This document shows, one piece after another, positions 27,332-37,345 of a stretch of DNA of 37,345 bases (position 1 is its first letter; each line of letters begins with the position of its first letter). The DNA lies in assembly GCA_023475565.1 (NCBI GenBank), contig JAMCVT010000088.1, forward strand, positions 1-37,345, written 5' to 3'. The stretch is from Actinomycetota bacterium (GTDB lineage Bacteria > Bacillota > Desulfotomaculia > Desulfotomaculales > Desulfocucumaceae). The notes under the pieces were generated by a model. It was not told where the DNA came from. It saw only the letters and a program-made list of their open reading frames with translations, and searched no databases. A program made the position numbers and the translations under genes.

Positions 27332-27368
27332 ATAAAATTTATTGATTTGTTTAATCAATAAATTTTAT
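27332..27368. promoter_or_regulatory. Perfect 16-bp AT-rich palindrome upstream of the dehydratase/activase operon
   Basis: ATAAAATTTATTGATT-tgttt-AATCAATAAATTTTAT. Confidence 0.6.
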
Positions 27369-27410
27369 ATATAATCGCGGTGATTTAATTTTTAAAAGGA
27401 GGTGTTTTCC

Positions 27411-28682
27411 ATGTCCGGCGATTATCGAAAAATGTGGGAGTCCATCGGACTTGATTTAGAGGCCCATGACCGGCTGCTGCAGGCACTGCCGCCAGCTTAC
27501 GGGGAGGTATACCTGACCCAGGAAAACCGCCCGGCTATGGATTATTTCGATTTTGTGGTCAACGAAATACACGGGCTGCGCATTCAGGAGCTTCAGGAGC
27601 ACAAAGCCCGGGGCGGCAAGGTGATAGGTACCTTTTGTGTTTTTGTTCCGGAGGAAATTATCCGCGCGGCCGGGGGGATTTGTATCGGGCTGTGCTCCGG
27701 GATAGAAATAGGGTCTGCCCAGGCCGAGAAGGTCCTGCCCAGGAGTATCTGCCCCCTGATCAAGTCGTTTATGGGCTTCAAGCTGGCCAGGGTTTGCCCC
27801 TATTTTGAGTCCTGCGACATGGTGGTGGGGGAAACCACCTGTGACGGTAAAAAGAAAGCCTTTGAAATACTAAATGACTATGTCCCCGTCCATGTGCTGG
27901 AAGTGCCCCAGATGAAGCGTGAAAAGGACCGCCTCCTGTGGCGGGGCGAGGTGGGTGATTTCCTCGCCGGCGTTGAGGAAGTGACCGGAAACAGGGTTAC
28001 GGCTGAGTCACTGGCCCGCTCAGTAAGGGAGGTGAACGGCAAGCGCAGGGCCCTGGCCCGTCTGGCCGGTCTGCGCAAAAACAGCCCCGCCCCCATCAGT
28101 GGAAAAGACAGCCTGCTGATTGAGCAGATAGCCATGTATGACGATGTGGAAAGGTTTACTCTGAAAGTAAACCAGCTCTGTGATGAGCTGGAAAAAAGGG
28201 TCAGGGAAGGGGTAGGCGTGCACAGGCCCGGCGCGCCGCGCATTATTGTCACAGGCACCCCGATGGCCATTCCCAACTGGAAGGTGCCCCACATAATAGA
28301 GGGCAGCGGGGCGGTCATTGTGGCCGAGGAGCTTTGCACCGGACTGCGCTATTTTGAAAATACCGTTCCGGAAGAATCTGAAAGTATGGAACAGTCGCTG
28401 GGGACTATAGCAGACAGATATATGAACATAAACTGCGCCTGCTTCACCCCGAACACCGGCAGGATGGAAAAGCTTGTCCAGCTGGCCGAAGAGTATAATG
28501 CGGACGGTATTATACACTGCTCTCTTTCCTTCTGCGATCCTTATATGATTGAGGCCAACCGGGTGGAAAAGATGCTTAAAGAAAAAGGCATACCCATGCT
28601 GAAGATAGAGACCGATTATGGGCAGGAAGATGTCGGCCAGCTTAGGACCCGGATTGAGGCCTTCCTGGAAATGATCGGGTAG
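27411..28682 (+). CDS. 2-hydroxyacyl-CoA dehydratase D-component family protein (HgdB-like; candidate double-cubane cluster protein)
   Basis: RGGKVIGTFCVFVPEEIIRAAGGICIGLCSG; SCDMVVGETTCDGKKKAFEIL; GIIHCSLSFCDPYM; LKIETDYG; paired with activase. Confidence 0.88.
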   Translation: MSGDYRKMWESIGLDLEAHDRLLQALPPAYGEVYLTQENRPAMDYFDFVVNEIHGLRIQELQEHKARGGKVIGTFCVFVPEEIIRAAGGICIGLCSGIEIGSAQAEKVLPRSICPLIKSFMGFKLARVCPYFESCDMVVGETTCDGKKKAFEILNDYVPVHVLEVPQMKREKDRLLWRGEVGDFLAGVEEVTGNRVTAESLARSVREVNGKRRALARLAGLRKNSPAPISGKDSLLIEQIAMYDDVERFTLKVNQLCDELEKRVREGVGVHRPGAPRIIVTGTPMAIPNWKVPHIIEGSGAVIVAEELCTGLRYFENTVPEESESMEQSLGTIADRYMNINCACFTPNTGRMEKLVQLAEEYNADGIIHCSLSFCDPYMIEANRVEKMLKEKGIPMLKIETDYGQEDVGQLRTRIEAFLEMIG

Positions 28683-28691
28683 GGGGATATT

Positions 28692-29456
28692 ATGCTGAGC
28701 GCCGGAATAGACATAGGCTCCAGGACTATTGCACTGGTGGTCACCGACGGGAAAGAAATTGTACAGTCAGCGGTTGTCGATACCGGCTTCGACCCTGCCA
28801 AAAAAGCGGCGGAAATGGCTGCCGGGCTGACGCAGGCAGTGCCTGTGACAGCTACGGGCTATGGCAGGCACTCGGCCAAAAACGGATTTGCCGGCCATGT
28901 CATTACAGAGATAAAGGCCCATGCCCTGGGCGCGGGCCGCCTTTTTCCCGGGGCCGGGACAGTGCTGGACATTGGCGGGCAGGATATGAAGGTTATACTG
29001 CTGGACGCCAAAGGGAATGTGGAAGACTTCCAGATGAATGACAAGTGCGCGGCCGGGACAGGCAAGTTCCTGGAAGTTATGGCCGGGGCCCTCGGTTATG
29101 GTTCGGTTGAGGATTTTGGCAGGGACTCTCTGACTGGAGCCCCGGGAACCAGAATAAGCAGCATGTGTACTGTTTTTGCGGAGTCGGAGGCGGTTTCCCT
29201 GGTGCACCGGGGGACTGACCGGCGTGACATAGGCAGGGCGCTGCATGCCTCGGTGATTGAAAGGGCCTTTGGGCTCATTCAGCGGGTGGGCTGTGCCGCA
29301 CCCCTGGTCTTTACCGGGGGTGCGGCTCTGAATCCCTGTGTTGTGCAGCTGTTGAGGGAGAGAATAAAGGGGCCGGTGCTTATCCCTGGCGATCCCCAGT
29401 TGGTGGGTGCTTTGGGGGCAGCCTTGAGCGGCCTGGAAAACAAGAATCAGCAGTAA
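28692..29456 (+). CDS. Acyl-CoA dehydratase activase (HgdC-like, ASKHA ATPase)
   Basis: GIDIGSRTIALVV; TGYGR; EIKAHALGA; LDIGGQDMKVI; MNDKCAAGTGKFLEVMA; FTGGAALN. Confidence 0.95.
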   Translation: MLSAGIDIGSRTIALVVTDGKEIVQSAVVDTGFDPAKKAAEMAAGLTQAVPVTATGYGRHSAKNGFAGHVITEIKAHALGAGRLFPGAGTVLDIGGQDMKVILLDAKGNVEDFQMNDKCAAGTGKFLEVMAGALGYGSVEDFGRDSLTGAPGTRISSMCTVFAESEAVSLVHRGTDRRDIGRALHASVIERAFGLIQRVGCAAPLVFTGGAALNPCVVQLLRERIKGPVLIPGDPQLVGALGAALSGLENKNQQ

Positions 29457-29479
29457 GCATTGAACGGTTTCAAACCGGA

Positions 29480-29510
29480 GGCCGGGTCCCTAGAGAGACC
29501 CGGCCTTGTT
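29480..29510 (+). terminator. Rho-independent terminator-like hairpin
   Basis: GGCCGGGTC-cctagaga-GACCCGGCC followed by TTGTT. Confidence 0.65.
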
Positions 29511-29612
29511 GCGGGTTTCTATCAGCAGAAGCGGAGAGAATAAGAAGGAATTGCTTTAGCAAATTCCAAATTAAGTGTGGCAGGATATTTTGTCCTTTTG
29601 TGGAAATAAACC

Positions 29613-31046
29613 TTGTTTAGAGGATTTTCCCCGGGTGGTGTTCTATTGGATTTAATTTCCCTTGTTGGAACATATATTAAAATGCACCGTATGATTGCCC
29701 CGGGGGATGTTGTGCTGGCAGGGGTATCAGGGGGTCCTGATTCTATTGCCCTTCTTCATATTTTAAACAGGCTGAAAAAGGAATACAGTATAAAACTGTA
29801 CGCAGGGCATTTAAACCACATGTTCAGGGGCGGGGAGGCCGATGCCGACGCCCGGCTGGTGGAGGACCTGGCCGGGAAATGGGAAATTCCGCTGGTATCG
29901 GAGAGGATTGATGTTCCCCGGTACCTGAAAGAAAACCGCCTGTCTCCCCAGGAGGGAGCCAGGGAGGTGCGCTACCGGTTTTTCGAAAGCACTGCCCGGG
30001 AAATAGGCGCAAACCGGGTGGCCCTGGGGCATCATGCTGATGATCAGGCCGAAACAGTTCTTATAAACCTTATAAGGGGGGCAGGGATTACCGGGCTGGG
30101 GGGAATACCGCCGGTGCGGGAAGGTATGTATATCCGTCCCCTTATGTGTGTACGCAGGGCCCAAATAGAGGATTACTGCCGAACTTTCAGCATACCCTAC
30201 CGGATGGACAGCTCCAATTTAAAGACCGTATACCTGAGAAACCGCGTGCGGCTTGAGCTGCTGCCGCTCCTGGAGGAAAAATACAACCCGGCGGTGGTTA
30301 TATCACTTAACCATTTGGCTGAAATAGCCAGGGAAGAGAACTGTTTCCTTGAAGAAAGGGCCGGGGATGCTTTTAAAGATGTGCTGGAGAGGCGGGAAAA
30401 GGGTAAGGTGGCCATTTCCCTGGAAAGACTGGCCCGTTACCCTGTCGCGCTGAAAAGGCGAGTGGTAAGGCTGGCCTTCAGGGAAGTGGACGGGGCCTCC
30501 GGGCTGCCGGGCTTTGAGCATGTTGACAGGATACTTGAGGCGGCCGGCGGCGCTTCAGGCCGGGGAAAAGTTGAACTCCCCGGTGGTATTTCGGCGGTTA
30601 TTAGATACAGCCTGTTGGAGATTATAAAAGATGAGGGCAGGTTTGCAGTACCGTATTACCAGCATGCGCTGCAGGTTCCCGGTACCACTTTCCTTCCGGA
30701 AACCGGCCGCATTATTGTTGCCGAGGTGCTGGATACCGGCACGGCCGGGGATCCCCGGAGTTTTTGCCGGAACGAGGCCCTGGTGGACATGGAAAAGCTT
30801 GACGGGCCCCTGTGGGTGCGCCGGAGGAAGGATGGAGACATATTCAGCCCTTTGGGGATGGGTGGAAAGCTGAAGCTTAAAAAATTTTTAATCGACCGGA
30901 AGGTGCCCAGGGAAGAAAGGGACGCGATACCGATCGTAAGTTGTGGAAATGATATTGTGTGGGCGGCTGGTTTTTGCCCGGGACATTATTTCAGGGTTAC
31001 CGAAAGCACAAGGGTATGCCTGCATCTAAGGCTTATGGATGACTGA
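29613..31046 (+). CDS. tilS: tRNA(Ile)-lysidine synthase
   Basis: VLAGVSGGPDSIALLHIL PP-loop; ALGHHADDQAETVLINLIRG; start uncertain. Confidence 0.94.
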   Translation: MFRGFSPGGVLLDLISLVGTYIKMHRMIAPGDVVLAGVSGGPDSIALLHILNRLKKEYSIKLYAGHLNHMFRGGEADADARLVEDLAGKWEIPLVSERIDVPRYLKENRLSPQEGAREVRYRFFESTAREIGANRVALGHHADDQAETVLINLIRGAGITGLGGIPPVREGMYIRPLMCVRRAQIEDYCRTFSIPYRMDSSNLKTVYLRNRVRLELLPLLEEKYNPAVVISLNHLAEIAREENCFLEERAGDAFKDVLERREKGKVAISLERLARYPVALKRRVVRLAFREVDGASGLPGFEHVDRILEAAGGASGRGKVELPGGISAVIRYSLLEIIKDEGRFAVPYYQHALQVPGTTFLPETGRIIVAEVLDTGTAGDPRSFCRNEALVDMEKLDGPLWVRRRKDGDIFSPLGMGGKLKLKKFLIDRKVPREERDAIPIVSCGNDIVWAAGFCPGHYFRVTESTRVCLHLRLMDD

Positions 31047-31150
31047 CTCTGCGCGATTGATTATTGGCCTGTTATTGCAAAGGGATTCGCGGCCATGGTA
31101 AAATACTCATTATGTCTCTTTGTTAGGTTGTCAGAGAGGAGTGTCATTGT

Positions 31151-32968
31151 TTGAACAAGGTCCTTAAAAACCTGAGCATATACCTGCTCATTGTATTGGT
31201 CATTATATTTTTGATAAAGTTCACTTCGTCCCCGACAGCCGCGCCGGACAGAATCCGGTATGACCAGCTTATAGGGATGATAAAGAATAAGGAAATTACC
31301 AGGGTGACTGTACAGACGGGTGCGAACTCCAGCCATATCCTTGCCGAGAAGAAGGAAGGAACCAAGCTGGAAACCCGGGGTCCCCAGCCTGATCCCGATC
31401 TGCGCAGGCTGATGGAAGAAAAGGCAGTGCAGTTTGACTATGATGAGGTCCAGCCCCGGTGGTGGACCGGAATTATTACCAGCCTGCTGCCTATACTGCT
31501 GTTTGTGCTGCTGTTTTTCTTTCTTATGCAGCAGACCCAGGGTGGTGGCAACCGGGTGATGTCCTTCGGAAAGAGCCGGGCCAGGATGGTCACCGATGAA
31601 AAGAAGAAGGTTACCTTTGACGATGTGGCCGGCGCCGATGAGGTGAAGGAAGAGCTGGCCGAGATAGTGGAGTTTCTTAAAAACCCCAAAAAGTTCAACG
31701 AGCTGGGGGCCAAGATCCCCAAGGGGGTGCTGCTCTTCGGGTCGCCGGGGACCGGTAAAACCCTGCTGGCCAGGGCAGTGGCCGGAGAGGCCGGTGTGCC
31801 CTTCTTTACCATAAGCGGTTCCGACTTTGTGGAAATGTTCGTTGGTGTCGGGGCCTCCAGGGTCAGGGACCTGTTTGAGCAGGCCAAGAAGAACGCCCCG
31901 TGTATAGTATTTATCGATGAGATTGACGCCGTGGGCAGGCAGCGCGGCGCCGGGCTCGGGGGCGGCCATGATGAGCGCGAGCAGACCCTTAACCAGTTGC
32001 TGGTGGAGATGGATGGATTTGCCCCTAACGAGGGGATAATTATAATAGCCGCCACCAACAGGCCGGATATACTGGACCCGGCGCTTCTAAGGCCGGGCAG
32101 GTTTGACCGCCAGGTGGTGGTGGATGTTCCCGACCTGGCCGGGCGCAAGGAAATATTGAAAGTTCACGTCAGGGGTAAGCCACTGGCCGAGAATGTGGAC
32201 CTGGAGGTGCTCGCCAGGAGGACACCGGGCTTTACCGGCGCTGACCTGGCCAATATGGTGAATGAGGCGGCTCTTTTATCCGCCAGATTTGAAAAGCATG
32301 AAATAGGCATGAAAGAGCTGGAGAGCTCCATAGAGAGGGTAATCGCAGGCCCCGAGAAGAAGTCAAAGGTTATCAGCGAAAAGGAAAAAAGGCTGGTATC
32401 CTACCACGAGGCCGGTCACGCCCTGGTGGGCTATCTGCTGCCCAATACCGACCCGGTGCACAAGGTTTCCATAATTCCCAGGGGCCGGGCCGGGGGCTAT
32501 ACCCTGCTGCTCCCCAAGGAAGACCGGTATTATATGACCAGGTCCATGCTGCTGGATCAGGTGACCATGCTCCTGGCCGGGAGGGTGGCCGAGGCCGTGG
32601 TGCTGCACGAAATCAGCACCGGCGCCCAGAACGACCTGGAAAGGGCCACCGGCACCGTGCGCAAGATGATTATGGAGTACGGCATGAGCGATACCATAGG
32701 GCCCCTTACCCTGGGCCGCAAGCAGGAAACTGTGTTTCTGGGCAGGGATATTTCCAGGGACAGGGATTACGGTGAGGAAATAGCCACCGCCATTGACAAG
32801 GAAGTAAAGAATATAGTGGGGCAGAATTATGACCGGGCCAAGGAACTGCTGGAAACCCACATGGACACACTGCATATAATAGCCGGTGTGCTCATGCAAA
32901 AGGAAACCATCGAGGCCATCGAATTTGAAGACCTGATGAAAGAGGCCGGTCTTTACAAAGAAGAATAA
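31151..32968 (+). CDS. ftsH: ATP-dependent zinc metalloprotease FtsH
   Basis: [19 protein letters not shown] Walker A; SRH region; HEAGH; N-terminal TM segments. Confidence 0.97.
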   Translation: MNKVLKNLSIYLLIVLVIIFLIKFTSSPTAAPDRIRYDQLIGMIKNKEITRVTVQTGANSSHILAEKKEGTKLETRGPQPDPDLRRLMEEKAVQFDYDEVQPRWWTGIITSLLPILLFVLLFFFLMQQTQGGGNRVMSFGKSRARMVTDEKKKVTFDDVAGADEVKEELAEIVEFLKNPKKFNELGAKIPKGVLLFGSPGTGKTLLARAVAGEAGVPFFTISGSDFVEMFVGVGASRVRDLFEQAKKNAPCIVFIDEIDAVGRQRGAGLGGGHDEREQTLNQLLVEMDGFAPNEGIIIIAATNRPDILDPALLRPGRFDRQVVVDVPDLAGRKEILKVHVRGKPLAENVDLEVLARRTPGFTGADLANMVNEAALLSARFEKHEIGMKELESSIERVIAGPEKKSKVISEKEKRLVSYHEAGHALVGYLLPNTDPVHKVSIIPRGRAGGYTLLLPKEDRYYMTRSMLLDQVTMLLAGRVAEAVVLHEISTGAQNDLERATGTVRKMIMEYGMSDTIGPLTLGRKQETVFLGRDISRDRDYGEEIATAIDKEVKNIVGQNYDRAKELLETHMDTLHIIAGVLMQKETIEAIEFEDLMKEAGLYKEE

Positions 32969-33012
32969 TCCAAAAAATATTTTTCCGCAGCAGCAAAGGA
33001 GGAGTCAGCCGG

Positions 33013-33462
33013 ATGGAAAGAACCTACCTGATGATCAAGCCCGACGGGGTTCAAAGAGGACTTATCGGGGAAATACTAACCCGCTTTGAAAAGAAGGGCC
33101 TTAAAATTGTAGGCCTCAAAATGCTTATAATACCCCGGGAGACAGCCGAAAAGCACTACGGAGAGCACCAGGGCAAATCCTTCTTCGCTCCGCTGGTGGA
33201 TTATATAACCTCCGGCCCGGTGGTGGCCCTGGCCGTTGAGGGCAAGGATGTAATCACCACCGCCAGGGAAATGATGGGGGCCACCAATCCCTTAAAGGCA
33301 GCGCCGGGGACCATTAGGGCCACCTATGGCATGGATGTGGGCAGGAATATAATTCACGGGTCCGATTCGGCCGCCAGCGCGGAAAGAGAAATAGGCATTT
33401 TCTTTATGCCCGAAGAGCTGGTGGAATACTCCAGGGATGTAGACAGGTGGATTTACGAGTAA
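33013..33462 (+). CDS. ndk: Nucleoside diphosphate kinase
   Basis: [40 protein letters not shown]. Confidence 0.97.
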   Translation: MERTYLMIKPDGVQRGLIGEILTRFEKKGLKIVGLKMLIIPRETAEKHYGEHQGKSFFAPLVDYITSGPVVALAVEGKDVITTAREMMGATNPLKAAPGTIRATYGMDVGRNIIHGSDSAASAEREIGIFFMPEELVEYSRDVDRWIYE

Positions 33463-33548
33463 AAAAGCGGCTGCGGTCGTTTTTACGAAAAAATAAATTT
33501 TTTAGTTGTGGATAACTTAAGGCTCATCGTAATCCATGTGCTTATTCC

Positions 33549-34280
33549 TCAATTTCCCAGTCCTTTTACAATCTCGTGATCAAGAATTCTTTTACGTTCT
33601 TTCCAATCCGGCATATGCACGGTCAGAAACTCATAAAAATCTTTATTATGTTTGGGATAAAGAAAGTGCGTCAGCTCATGTAAAACAACATAATCGATAC
33701 AGGGCGGCGAAGCTTTGTACAAATAGTAATTCAGATTGATTTTACCGTGTTTTCTGGAGCAGCTACCCCAAAGGGTTTTCATTTTTCTAACTTGAAGTGC
33801 CGGTTTATCAATACCGTGTTTGGCAATAACAGGATATAAACGTTCAATAACCACCAAAAAATACGACCTGCTCTGTTTTTGCCACCAGCGCTCAAACTGC
33901 TTTTGTAGAGCCTGTTTATCCCCAGTGGTGGGCGACTGTATAAAAACATGATCTTCCTTTTGTTCTATTTTGTAGATTTTCCCTTCATTGACAATAATCC
34001 TATTCTGTCTGCCCAGAATACGGGTTGATATTCCGCTGTGTATTATTGATTCGAACTCATTGGCCTCGGCGTCTTTGAAATAATTCAAAGATTTTTCTAT
34101 CCATTTGGTTTTGCTGCTGAGGTAATCATTTATCCATTCATCCGATACTCCAAGCGGTGCAGACAGCTTAACGACGCCGTCCGGAAAAACTTTTAGCCGG
34201 ATTTTTTTTACACTTTTGCGCTCAATGATTATTTCAATATCGCTACACGATCCTGTCAAGCATGAATTTTTTTGTTTCAC
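33549..34280 (-). CDS. YgjP-like (M48-type, DUF45) metallopeptidase
   Basis: LWGSCSRKHGKINLNYYLYKASPPCIDYVVLHELTHFLYPKHNKDFY. Confidence 0.9.
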   Translation of the reverse strand: MKQKNSCLTGSCSDIEIIIERKSVKKIRLKVFPDGVVKLSAPLGVSDEWINDYLSSKTKWIEKSLNYFKDAEANEFESIIHSGISTRILGRQNRIIVNEGKIYKIEQKEDHVFIQSPTTGDKQALQKQFERWWQKQSRSYFLVVIERLYPVIAKHGIDKPALQVRKMKTLWGSCSRKHGKINLNYYLYKASPPCIDYVVLHELTHFLYPKHNKDFYEFLTVHMPDWKERKRILDHEIVKGLGN

Positions 34281-34283
34281 AAC

Positions 34284-37200
34284 CTAATACCTGCTAATTG
34301 CTGTTTTTCTGAGTCCTTCCAGCATAAGGTCAATTTTCTCAATGGGCAATTTTATTTCATATTCTTCAGTAAAATCCCAAATCAGGTCGTCAAGGGCCTG
34401 GTCCATATCTTTGTGTACAGCTACATTATTACGCCAATCCACCTTTGCGCGGCTGGAAATAGCCTTCTTGACCTCAATGGCCAATTGCCCCATCGCTTCA
34501 TCCATCTCCGGCGGCACAGCGTTTATCGCTTCGGCAATGATACTCTGAATCGTTCCGTAAAAAGCTTTCGCATCACTGTCATTGTCTATACAGGCCGGGT
34601 AGTGATGGCCGGTATAGCCTCTTTTAAAATCATCCGCCATTGTCTCCATTTTAAAGAGATAAGCGTTATCATTTCTTGACGCCTTGTATTCGTCAAGGGT
34701 TTCTTTAACCTGCTCAGAAAACCTTTTGTATAGCAGGGGGTCATCGTAACGGCAGGTTTCCAGCTCCCTATCCATGCGGGTGCGAATGGCATCCCCTTTG
34801 GCGGCCTTGCCATCCAGTTTGGCAAGCTGCTCCTTCATCCCTTCGGCATCGTGGATAGAAACAGGTTCAACAATAATCCGGCTTGGTTCGGAAAGCACGA
34901 AGTTATTCAGCAGGCTGCGAATGCCGTCTTCATATCTGCTAAAATCCACCTTCTCATTATAGCGGAGCAAAACTGCCCCGCGAAGTTTTTGGAAATGAAG
35001 CAAATCTTGCTTGTATTTCTGAATCTGGTCATATCCAATGGCACTATACAATGCATAGCTTCCCATAGCCAAATCCAATAAACGGGAAAAAATTGAAAGC
35101 CTTTCACAAAAAATTTTTCTCAGACCTTTGTCTTCCAATGCGCTTTGCCAGCCCTCGGAACTGTTTCGGTCAAAATCTTTTCCCTCAAATACAAACCATA
35201 ATTCCTGATGCGCCTTTTCCAGTTTGAGCTTTTGATCACCGGCGCCATAAATAGCATTTTCTATATCGGCCTGATCATATCCGTCCATGCCGGATTTTTC
35301 ATCCGAATACATATCCAGGGCAGTATTAAGCTTGCTGAAAATGCCCCAATAATCCACGATGAGTCCGAAGTCTTTGCCTGGATACACTCGGTTGATGCGG
35401 GCAATGGCCTGCAGCAGTGAATGTTCCCGCATGGGTTTATCCACATACAGCACGGCGGCAACCGGCGCATCAAAGCCGGTTAGAAGCATATCCTTGACAA
35501 TAAGCATATCCACATCTTCGCCGCCAATGAAGCTGTTTTTGGCCCATTCACAATATTCCTCATAGTTGTTGCCAAAGAGAGGCTCCACCTCTTCTTTGAA
35601 AAAGTCCCTTATTTTCTCTTTGTTCTCGCTGGTAAGCGCATCATCTTCTTTATCATTTTCGGGGGATATCACCACCGCTGTTTTTACACCGCCCAGTTTT
35701 CTTATTGATTTATGCAGGTCAATGGCTGTGGGGCGGGAGGAAGCTGCGACCATAGCTTTAAAACCCTTCGTTTTTGCATAACGCATAAAGTGCTCATGAA
35801 TGTCAAAGGCCACCATGTCTACACGTTGACGAGTCTGGGCCAGGGGTAAAAACCGGCTCCATTTGCGCTTCATATCTTCCTGCCGCTCAAGGTTCAGCGG
35901 CGCGAGGATGTATTTGAGATAATCGTCAATTTTATCGCTCGTCACATTCTGCGGAATAATCCTGCCCTCATAGACAAGGGGAACGATGACGCCATCCTCT
36001 ACGGCCCTGATAATGGGGTAACTGTCAATAAGAGGACCGAACTGTGCATAGGTGTTAAACTGGTGCTTCTTAAGCAGCGGCGTGCCGGTAAAACCTATTC
36101 TTACCGCATTGGGCAGCACATCAATCATAAAGTCATGGAGTTCGCCCGAGTGGGTGCGATGGCTTTCATCCACCAGCAAAAAAATATTGTCGTCTTTAAT
36201 CTTGACCCTTTTTTTTGCCGCTGCGTCAAATTTTTGCACAAGGGTAGTAATTATGGTTTCACCTTTGTCATTTAACAAATCAATCAAGCCCTTGCCTGTC
36301 TTGGCCCTGGCCGGGCCAAGCTGCGTTTTGGCAAAGTTGTCCCGCAGCTGTTTATCCAGATTGATCCGGTCGTTGACAAGCACAAAGCGGGGCTCTCTGA
36401 TATCCCGGTCAGCTATTATTTTTTTAACCAGCATCACCATGGTGAGAGATTTTCCGCTGCCCTGCGTATGCCAGATTACACCGCTTCTGGTGCCCTTGTC
36501 ATCTTCCCCTTTTATGCGTTTCATGGCTGCCAGTATACCGAAAAACTGCTGGTAGCGGGCAATTTTCTTTACATTGTTATCGTATAGTATGAAATAACGG
36601 ACCAGTTCCAAAAACCTCTCCCTGGAAAGCATGGAAACGATAGCCCTGTCCTGTTCGGTGACTTTTCCGTCCGAACTGACATTATTGCATTTTTCCTGCT
36701 GCCATTTGTAGTTCTTTTCCCGCCATATATTAAAGTGCTCGAAAGGCGTACCGCAAGTGCCGTATTTAACAGTGTTTAGATTCATGGCCATAATTATCTG
36801 GGCATATTTGAACAGATGGGGGATATAGTTGGGCTGCCAGTTGCGTATATTTTGGGCAACTCCTTTTTCCACATCGATACTGGATTTTTTGCACTCAATC
36901 ACCACCAGGGGAATGCCGTTGACCAGCAGCACTATATCCGGCCGCGCATACCTGCCGTTCGGCCGTTCTACCGAGAACTCATCCGTTACCTGCCATATAT
37001 TGTTCTCCGGATGCTCCCAGTCAATAAACTTCAAATCAAAGGATTGACGGCCGCCGTCAAACAGCTCCTCTTCGTAGCTGTTGCCGGAAAGGAGCGTATC
37101 ATAGATGGTTTTGCCCGCCGACATCAGTCCGGAAACAAGCGGCACATCAATATCGTTGATGGCCTTGCCGATAGTCCGGTCGGAAAAGGGCGTTTGCTTG

Positions 37201-37345
37201 CCCCTATACACAAAGGACTGGCGGTGCAGAAACTCCCGCAAAACCTCGGGGAACAGAACATTGGAAAGCCGCCCGCGCAAGATTTCCGCCTGCGAGCGGG
37301 GTATATATTGATAGCCTAATTTTTTTAAAACTTTTATCGCCCTTT
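34284..37345 (-). CDS. hsdR: Type I restriction endonuclease subunit R (5' end truncated by window edge)
   Basis: PDIVLLVNGIPLVVIECK nuclease motif; HTQGSGKSLTMVML Walker A; DESHRTHSG; frame stays open to 37345 (...IKVLKKLGYQYIPRSQAEILRGRLSNVLFPEV). Confidence 0.94.
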   Translation of the reverse strand, partial: RAIKVLKKLGYQYIPRSQAEILRGRLSNVLFPEVLREFLHRQSFVYRGKQTPFSDRTIGKAINDIDVPLVSGLMSAGKTIYDTLLSGNSYEEELFDGGRQSFDLKFIDWEHPENNIWQVTDEFSVERPNGRYARPDIVLLVNGIPLVVIECKKSSIDVEKGVAQNIRNWQPNYIPHLFKYAQIIMAMNLNTVKYGTCGTPFEHFNIWREKNYKWQQEKCNNVSSDGKVTEQDRAIVSMLSRERFLELVRYFILYDNNVKKIARYQQFFGILAAMKRIKGEDDKGTRSGVIWHTQGSGKSLTMVMLVKKIIADRDIREPRFVLVNDRINLDKQLRDNFAKTQLGPARAKTGKGLIDLLNDKGETIITTLVQKFDAAAKKRVKIKDDNIFLLVDESHRTHSGELHDFMIDVLPNAVRIGFTGTPLLKKHQFNTYAQFGPLIDSYPIIRAVEDGVIVPLVYEGRIIPQNVTSDKIDDYLKYILAPLNLERQEDMKRKWSRFLPLAQTRQRVDMVAFDIHEHFMRYAKTKGFKAMVAASSRPTAIDLHKSIRKLGGVKTAVVISPENDKEDDALTSENKEKIRDFFKEEVEPLFGNNYEEYCEWAKNSFIGGEDVDMLIVKDMLLTGFDAPVAAVLYVDKPMREHSLLQAIARINRVYPGKDFGLIVDYWGIFSKLNTALDMYSDEKSGMDGYDQADIENAIYGAGDQKLKLEKAHQELWFVFEGKDFDRNSSEGWQSALEDKGLRKIFCERLSIFSRLLDLAMGSYALYSAIGYDQIQKYKQDLLHFQKLRGAVLLRYNEKVDFSRYEDGIRSLLNNFVLSEPSRIIVEPVSIHDAEGMKEQLAKLDGKAAKGDAIRTRMDRELETCRYDDPLLYKRFSEQVKETLDEYKASRNDNAYLFKMETMADDFKRGYTGHHYPACIDNDSDAKAFYGTIQSIIAEAINAVPPEMDEAMGQLAIEVKKAISSRAKVDWRNNVAVHKDMDQALDDLIWDFTEEYEIKLPIEKIDLMLEGLRKTAISRY

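Noticed and set aside
27332-27368. Canonical FNR box (TTGAT-N4-ATCAA) in the palindrome
   Set aside because: The TTGAT and ATCAA half-sites are separated by 7 nt, not 4, so it does not fit the consensus.
31047-31150. Missing hpt between tilS and ftsH as an anomaly
   Set aside because: hpt is often but not always located here; absence from this gap alone is not informative without the rest of the genome.
31061-31969. 302-aa minus-strand ORF
   Set aside because: Antisense to ftsH; no family resemblance.
36816-37319. 167-aa plus-strand ORF
   Set aside because: Antisense to hsdR, which shows clear nuclease and helicase motifs in its own frame.

Overview
This window looks like a chromosomal segment of an anaerobic Gram-positive bacterium of the Clostridia/Peptococcaceae type (inferred from gene content; not tested by search). 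Most of it is ordinary core genes: Nudix hydrolase, M23 peptidase with LysM and G5, TPR protein, murA, rlmH, MFS transporters, copA, glnS, tilS, ftsH, ndk. Features that stand out: (1) an AT-rich pyrE cassette flanked by two partial tRNA 3'-end repeats; (2) a cysteine-rich protein with a CPTV tandem tail; (3) a complete SCIFF RiPP precursor (3800-3949), absent from the ORF track, just upstream of its radical SAM maturase; (4) a ~282-bp element (7718-7999) with long imperfect terminal inverted repeats, enclosing a 51-aa minus-strand ORF; (5) an MNT nucleotidyltransferase followed by a truncated HepT-like ORF; (6) an ECF-like sigma factor with an apparent in-frame internal deletion; (7) a redox cluster with a divergent [FeFe]-hydrogenase-like protein (TSCCCPIW motif), a ferredoxin-nitroreductase, and a 2-hydroxyacyl-CoA dehydratase/activase pair resembling double-cubane cluster proteins, preceded by a perfect 16-bp AT-rich palindrome; (8) a type I restriction R subunit running off the window end, next to a YgjP-type metallopeptidase. 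All family assignments were made by eye from motifs; no database search was run.
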